Shown one piece after another: positions 22,442 to 26,704 of a stretch of DNA of 26,704 nt. The notes beneath the pieces are model-generated. The model had not been told where the DNA came from and made no database searches. It saw only the letters and a list, made by a program, of their open reading frames with translations. The position numbers and the translations under genes were made by a program. Source of the stretch: Chromera velia (Eukaryota > Sar > Chromeraceae); NCBI GenBank assembly GCA_018398765.1, contig JAHBMJ010000905.1:11878-38581 (forward strand), in the 5' to 3' direction. The stretch's first letter is position 1. Each line of letters starts with the position of its first letter.

Positions 22442-23212
22442 TACACTGACGTAGCACGCAGGGAGACTGATTACTCTTTTCTATCTGGGTCGCTGCGCAT
22501 GTACTTGAAATGAGGTGGAGAAAGTAATGTGTCTGTGGGTAGTTATCGAATTAATCTTTAAAGGAGAGAATGAAAAATGGAAGGAGGGCAAGAGTTGATC
22601 AGTGAAATGACGAACCAATGTGTATCTGCAGCTTCTCTCGAGGCAGCCCTGGCCGTCTCTCGGGAGGAGGTCTCGGAGAGTGCGGACAGTCAGGAGGCGG
22701 TGGCGTTGAGATTGGAGACCACCAAGAGAGACTGTGGTCAGTTGGGCTGATGGATGCGCGTCGGTGGACGGGTGTCTGTCTGGATCGGATCTAGCATGTT
22801 TCTTGATTGCGGTGGCGACGGAGGAAGATAGAAGAGGGTGGCTTGTCTTGATCCCGACTGACGCGCCTTTACTGCGTGGTGTGTGTTTGTGGTCGGACTT
22901 CATGGACTTTTGGGTCGGGTGTTCTTCTGTGTAGGGGGGCGTGTACACTGAGCGTCTGTCTCTCCCTTCTCTCCCTGCCTCCCTCACTCACTCACTGACT
23001 CTCCAACACCCTGACAAGTTTGCAGATGCATAGGTTCACTTGTTTACGGGTTCTCGTATCTCTTTATGGTCTGTGTATCTGTCTCACGCCCGCTCTCACA
23101 TGCAGGCGTCCTCCTCGACTCTGACGCCTTTTACGCAAGCAAACGCAAGAGGGCCGCAGAGATTGAGGGGCTTCAGCATGCTGCGTTTGCCCTCAGAGGA
23201 GCATCGGAGTGA
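14364..23212 (+). CDS. Secreted four-repeat coiled-coil protein
   Basis: Exons: 14364-14480, 14857-15038, 15299-15386, 15747-15831, 16250-16862, 17348 to about 17430 or 17451, 17720-17842, 18393-18441, 18735-18794, 19186-19819, 20121-20175, 20559-20724, 21488-22138, 22632-22736, 23106-23212 (stop TGA), about 1040 residues. All phases agree except at 17451/17720, where a phase-1 end meets a phase-0 start, so a tiny exon or other site is missed. Exon 1 gives a probable signal peptide (RLLSVILGVCVLLGNN). Four helical repeats of about 110-140 residues open with IVELLKRLKERADEE, IAAILESIGESLQRR, EVLAAIARLVKELKE and VILRVLVSVRDNLRA. Low-complexity Ser/Gly/Glu linkers follow repeats 1-3. The pattern, including DCWC in repeat 1 and a final KRKRAAEIEGLQHAAFAL, resembles a coiled-coil family I associate with dinoflagellates; function unknown. 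Exon 1 is less certain than the rest; the frame could instead start at 14806. Confidence 0.72.
14632..14652. repeat. Perfect AT palindrome
   Basis: TATATTAATA and its inverted copy TATTAATATA are separated by a single T. It lies inside intron 1 of the coiled-coil gene model. Confidence 0.9.
15088..15151. repeat. Compound CT / GT microsatellite in intron
   Basis: (CT)n to about 15124, then (GT)n to 15151, in intron 2 of the coiled-coil gene. Confidence 0.96.
17310..17345. repeat. CCTG tandem repeat at a splice acceptor
   Basis: About nine CCTG units run straight into the CTGCAG acceptor (AG at 17346-17347) of the exon beginning at 17348. The repeat therefore replaces the usual polypyrimidine tract. 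Confidence 0.93.
17877..17957. repeat. Two GT microsatellites in intron
   Basis: (GT)n at 17877-17910 and 17927-17957, separated by a CT-rich spacer, just after the GTAAGT donor at 17843. Confidence 0.95.
20783..21182. repeat. 16-base minisatellite, 25 copies, in intron
   Basis: Exactly 25 units of AAGCAAGGGACGAAGG with a few point variants (AAGCAAAGG, GGAGGAAGG, one AAGTAAGG and one AAGCACGGGACGAAGA). The plus strand is almost free of T over 400 bases. It sits in the intron between the exons ending at 20724 and starting at 21488. Because 16 is not a multiple of three, it opens long repetitive frames in all three phases on both strands; these are artefacts. Confidence 0.97.
22401..22434. repeat. 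GT microsatellite in intron
   Basis: (GT)n of about 30 bases in the intron between exons ending at 22138 and starting at 22632. Confidence 0.95.
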
Positions 23213-24248
23213 GGCGGGGATGCAGCAGGCACGTACTTGCAGAGAGATCGAGGGACGTACAGGCACGGGTATAATTTAAAGTGGGGGCGCGCAAAGTTTC
23301 TCGTCGATCCGTCTGATCATGGATGCATTATTCATCGATCAGGATTCCGTCAGGGCGTCCTGTCTGCATGTTTCCTTTTCCATGGCTTCGGTGCAGTCTT
23401 CGCATGTGTCCATTGAAAAGAAGTGTGTTTGAAGTAGAGGGAAGCTGCTGCCTGCAAGCGTATGCATGCTGGCACCTGCTCTCTCTTTCATCACACAAAC
23501 GGGACGGTACGCGGATTCGCTCTGTAACACAGAACATTTGTAAGGTTTTTAGAAGGAAAAAAAAAATGGTTGTGAACCCTATAAAAATTTGGTGTGGAAT
23601 TCAAGTTGGGCGTAAAAAATTGGAACTCTCGAATTTTGACCTAGATTTTAATACATAATTTTAAAAATTAGGCGTTTAAATTCTATAATTAATGAATGAA
23701 ATATAATATTACAAGGAGAAAAGAGTTAAAAGACATAAATTTTTGTATGCAGTTCGAAGCTAAACGTATATAGTAGACCGTTTACTAGCTCAATTTGCTG
23801 CTACTCAAGTCTGCTCTTATATTGAAGTACACGGAGGTAGAACATATAGTAGAACCTATATTTTTACCTATAAGCTATATATAGATGTACTAAGAGACTG
23901 TTTAGTTCAAAGTTGCTCTTATGTTTTACTTCTTTTCAAGTTCTTGTTTTTAAATAAACTAAAGAAAATTTATAGTAAAAATGACTTCCCTGAACCTAAC
24001 TACCAGTGTACCACTTGAAAGTTGAAGCCGCATTTTTGGATAAGCTTGAAAGTCTGCGCTGCTGGCGCGGATTATTTATGGTGTTTTAAAAGCTAAAGCA
24101 ACTTCATGCAGCCGACTCAACGATCACAAAACGAGAATCTGCCTTTCCCCTTCTTGTCAAACATTCTGTTTTTGTGAATTGAACGGCTTCTGCCTTTGAC
24201 CTCTACACCCAACACTCTTTGCTTCTGTCCCTGCCTCTCGTCAGTAAC
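23213..24248. other. 3' region, AT-rich island, upstream region of next gene
   Basis: The stretch 23213 to about 23535 follows the coiled-coil stop and is ordinary in composition. About 23540-24065 is sharply AT-rich, with internal near-repeats (ATATAGTAGACC near 23770 and ATATAGTAGAACC near 23843; GCTCTTAT twice). About 24066-24248 returns to background and should hold the promoter and 5' leader of the oocyst-wall-like gene. Confidence 0.5.
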
Positions 24249-24873
24249 ATGAAGTTCCTTGCTGTTCCCGCCGCTTTCGCTGTGGCTTTTGCCCAGAAGA
24301 AGGGTGCTGCCCCTGCTGCCCCTACCGTTTTCACCTGCCCTGCTGGCTACTCTCTCGAGGGTTCCAGCTGCACTAGAACCGAGACTGCTGACTATGTGAC
24401 CTCTTCCATCCCCCACACTGAGGTGATCCCTGCCCAGTCCTACTGCCCCAAGGTTGGTTGCCGAGATGCCGTCTCCGTGTCTGTCCTTGCCTGTCTCCTC
24501 AAGCTTTCAGTCCGACGGTGGTTTCTCCTTTCCCGAGTATGTTTATTTCTGTGCATGCACCTTCATTTTTGTACATACCTCCCTGCAGGCCTCCACCACA
24601 GACGGCTCTGGCTCTTGCGCCAAGACCACCACCACTGCTAAGATCCCCAACACCACCTCCATCCAGGTCCCCATGACCTCCTGCCCCGCTGGCTCCATAG
24701 GCCCCGGCGCTGACGGCATGTGCACCACCACCAGGACCATTCGCGTCCCCGAGGTCTCCTCCCGCGATGTCCCTGTGACCACCACCACCGTCGAGAAGAC
24801 CCCCTTCTCCGTTCCCGTCTCCAAGCAGGTCTCCGTCCCCGGGTATATAGCTGCGGCGTCCATGCATGCATGA
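24249..24873 (+). CDS. Cys-rich secreted protein, oocyst-wall-protein-like (truncated?)
   Basis: Two exons, 24249-24452 and 24589-24873, joined in phase 0 by a GTTGGT donor and a CTGCAG acceptor, give 162 residues. Residues 1-15 (MKFLAVPAAFAVAFA) form a signal peptide. Two units with the spacing CPAG-x(6-9)-C appear (TCPAGYSLEGSSCTR and SCPAGSIGPGADGMC), with six cysteines overall, separated by Thr/Pro/Val-rich stretches such as IPNTTSIQVP and VPVTTTTVEKTP. This resembles the repeats of apicomplexan oocyst wall proteins, which cross-link through disulphides in the cyst wall. Codons are strikingly C-ending (ACC, GCC, CCC), a sign of high expression. After SVPG (24842) the frame turns into unrelated GC-rich sequence and stops at a TGA inside an inverted repeat. 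The real protein is probably longer, and an insertion, an unseen intron (GTATAT at 24843) or an assembly join is likely. Confidence 0.62.
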
Positions 24874-24980
24874 CTGCAATTGACTGCATGGGCCGCGGGG
24901 CCCCGCGCCGCGCTGAGGTTGACCCGCGCGGCCCCCCGGGCCCCCCCAAAAAAATCGTATACGCGCCCATGCATGCATGG
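24860..24980. repeat. GC-rich block flanked by 13-base inverted repeats
   Basis: CCATGCATGCATG at 24860-24872 and its exact inverse CATGCATGCATGG at 24968-24980 flank about 95 bases. The core is extremely GC-rich and partly palindromic (GCCGCGGGGCCCCGCG near 24893), with a C7A7 run at about 24943-24954. The left arm contains the stop of the oocyst-wall-like frame. Confidence 0.7.
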
Positions 24981-25439
24981 TCTTTAGAGTCAGAGACGGA
25001 TCATGCGGAGACGGCTGTAAACATGCTAGCTAGCTGGAAACAGACATCCATCAGACATCCATATAAACAGACGTAATCAGACGTACGGCATCAAACTGCC
25101 AGATGCATCCAGATGCATGGACCGGAGATGATCGGAGGCGTATCGAAGCAGTCTGAGAAAAGTTGGAGCCAGCAGCTGTACGTGCCTTCGAGTGAAAGAC
25201 AAGAAGATTTTTTGCGAAGGTTGCACTCTGGACGTTTAGATATATACCAGATCTTCCAACAGGAATCAGAGGGAGACGATAGAGTTGGGTTCGATCGCTC
25301 TCCACATCTGAATATCGATATTTATATTTGCCTGCTGCACCTGTCTGTTCGTGAAGGACAGAGACCCCTGAAGGCTGGAAAGCAAAGGCGGGTCGATACA
25401 GAAAAAAAAATTCAGACGGTGCGATTCAAGTAGAGAAAA
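24981..25439. other. Intergenic; possible leader of the HD-like gene
   Basis: This contains short direct repeats (CAGACATCCAT twice near 25042-25062, CAGACGTA twice near 25069-25086). A 106-codon plus-strand frame, 25113-25433, ends seven bases before the next ATG and has a fairly protein-like composition (for example SSERQEDFLRRLHSGRLDIY). It could be chance, an upstream frame or a missed exon; I rate it at about 0.2 as a gene. Confidence 0.35.
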
Positions 25440-26198
25440 ATGTTCGTTTGTGTCACCATTTTGTTGAATCTTTTGTTTTTGCCAGTAAGAGTGGCTGCAG
25501 AAGCTTCCCCTGTTTCTGTGCCGCTTCTGAACGAATTGCATTTCGGCATCGGGTATCCCAGCACCCCTCTGTTTGCCTCTACTCAACCCGACTTCATCGC
25601 AGCACTGCTGCACCGACAGCCAGCCTTCTCGGAAGAGGAGCTGAAGCTTGTTTTGACGGCTGCCGAGCTAGTTGGCTCGGTCTTGGGAGACCGGCGGAAG
25701 CCGGGGGGCAAATGGCAGCGTGCCCACCTGTACGGCTCGGGTCACTGTGCGCTGTCAATCGGTCTATCAGCCCCCCTTGTCGCCGCAGCAGTCTCACATT
25801 CAGCATATTTCGAGTCGGTCAATATGAGAAAAGCAAAGGAGAGACGGGAAGCGGGGTATTGCGCGAAGAGAAAATTCTTGAACAAGATGCTGGGAGGGGA
25901 GACGGAACGGCTCCTTTGGGAGTTTGCGCAGGTCCACGGCCACGGTCTGTCTGAGAGCTCTGTTCCCTGGATTTTGCGTCGTGTGCAGACGCGCAGAGAG
26001 GAAATGAGTGAGGCAGAGAAAGGCCTGATCAGGGCCATCTTGTGTGATGAGCTGGAGGCAAGTGCGGGGTTCGACTTTCTCTGGTCGAATAACTGGAAGG
26101 CCAGAAACAAGCGGTCCGTCCGTCCGTGTGGGAGGGAACCTTTCCTTTTTTTTGCATGCATGAATCATCTTCGGTCGAGGGGCATGCAGAAATTATGA
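25440..26198 (+). CDS. Secreted HD-like protein, DUF6817-like
   Basis: The ATG at 25440 opens a 252-residue frame. Residues 1-20 (MFVCVTILLNLLFLPVRVAA) form a signal peptide. The core QRAHLYGSGHCALSIGLSAP, then AAVSHSAYFESV (about 93-128) and LNKMLGGETERLLWEFAQ (147-164), follows the order I know from DUF6817 proteins: an HL-G helix, an HS-x-Y motif and a GE-ERL helix. DUF6817 is a small HD-phosphohydrolase-like family; His96, His102 and His120 are candidate metal ligands. The substrate is unknown. The C-terminal part after about residue 225 looks noncoding, so the exon probably ends near a GTCCGT donor at 26114. Possible phase-2 continuations begin at 26190 (after ATGCAG) or at 26636-26660 (after AACAG, ending at a GTAGGA donor), so the gene may run off the window. 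Confidence 0.58.
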   Translation: MFVCVTILLNLLFLPVRVAAEASPVSVPLLNELHFGIGYPSTPLFASTQPDFIAALLHRQPAFSEEELKLVLTAAELVGSVLGDRRKPGGKWQRAHLYGSGHCALSIGLSAPLVAAAVSHSAYFESVNMRKAKERREAGYCAKRKFLNKMLGGETERLLWEFAQVHGHGLSESSVPWILRRVQTRREEMSEAEKGLIRAILCDELEASAGFDFLWSNNWKARNKRSVRPCGREPFLFFACMNHLRSRGMQKL

Positions 26199-26289
26199 CG
26201 TAGTACAGAGGGGGTCGCTCAGTGCGTCTGTCTGTCCGTCAGCCTCCCTCGCTGCATTCCTTTCTTTTTTGTGCGAGTGAAAATAGGGG

Positions 26290-26323
<34 letters not shown>

Positions 26324-26704
26324 AAGAAAGGAAGAAACACCCGGAATGATTGTCAGTCAGTCAGGCAGGCAAACAGTCGGTCTCTCTGTGTGAACACGCA
26401 TGGGTTCTGTGTTGAAGTTATGGGGAGTGTTTCGTTTGGCGTGTAGTGACTGACCACTCGAACTTTGCATCGGGCTTGATCTGCTGGGCAGCAGTGGAGG
26501 TGCAAGCAAGAAAGAGATGTTCAAATCGGCATGTCCCTTTGGCCCCCTTTTGCTTTCATACTGGCTGATTGTTGTTCGTCGTGTCTGTTAGCAGTGGGCT
26601 CCAATTTTGTTCCCTTTCTTTTTTTTGTTCAACAGAGAAGTTCCAAATCTGAAAAAGAAGGTAGGAAGGGAAAAGTGTTGCGCTTTGTCCATTTGTTCTT
26701 TGGT
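26199..26704. other. Downstream sequence, probably intron or 3' region
   Basis: Carries a GA microsatellite and Ser/Arg-rich frames that are not credible. A candidate 25-base exon at 26636-26660 is in phase with the HD-like gene's donor at 26114. Confidence 0.35.
26291..26322. repeat. GA microsatellite
   Basis: (GA)n of about 32 bases following a G7 run. Confidence 0.95.

Overview
The window is nuclear DNA from a eukaryotic microbe, most likely a chromerid or closely related alveolate (Chromera velia is my best guess, from gene style and not from a search). The reasons are a 16-exon gene with 200-750 base introns, abundant GT/AC/CT/AAGG microsatellites, repeated TGCATGCA blocks of the kind known as an apicomplexan AP2 site, a dinoflagellate-like repeated coiled-coil protein, and a small secreted protein resembling apicomplexan oocyst wall proteins. 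There is no operon structure, no rRNA or tRNA gene, and no CRISPR array that I can see.

Layout. 1-4386: gene-poor and repeat-rich. It holds two short minus-strand coding-like fragments (about 680-840 and 2663-2868), an AAGG tract, a block dense in the word GTTAC (1964-2435), and a 33-base tandem repeat (3004-3168). 4387-5877: an intronless alpha/beta hydrolase of the hormone-sensitive-lipase type with an N-terminal membrane segment. 5878-8765: noncoding as far as I can see, with an AC microsatellite and an AT-rich island at about 7210-7720. 8766-9826: a weak five-exon minus-strand gene candidate. 11201-13670: a better supported seven-exon minus-strand gene for a single-membrane-span protein of about 253 residues, family unknown. 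14364-23212: a long plus-strand gene of about 1040 residues with a signal peptide and four coiled-coil repeats separated by low-complexity linkers. 23540-24065: a second AT-rich island. 24249-24873: the oocyst-wall-like gene, with C-rich codon use, apparently cut short at a GC-rich block flanked by inverted repeats. 25440 to about 26198 or beyond: a secreted HD-like (DUF6817-like) protein.

The introns share a clear signature. All 14 acceptors I placed in the long gene end in TGCAG, and many donors have C at position +3 (GTCAGT, GTCTGT, GTCGGT). That rule, together with matching reading-frame phases, is how the two minus-strand genes were assembled. The exon models are hand-made without RNA evidence and should be read as hypotheses with the confidences stated. 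The genes do not form an obvious pathway; three of them (the long coiled-coil protein, the oocyst-wall-like protein and the HD-like protein) appear to enter the secretory route.
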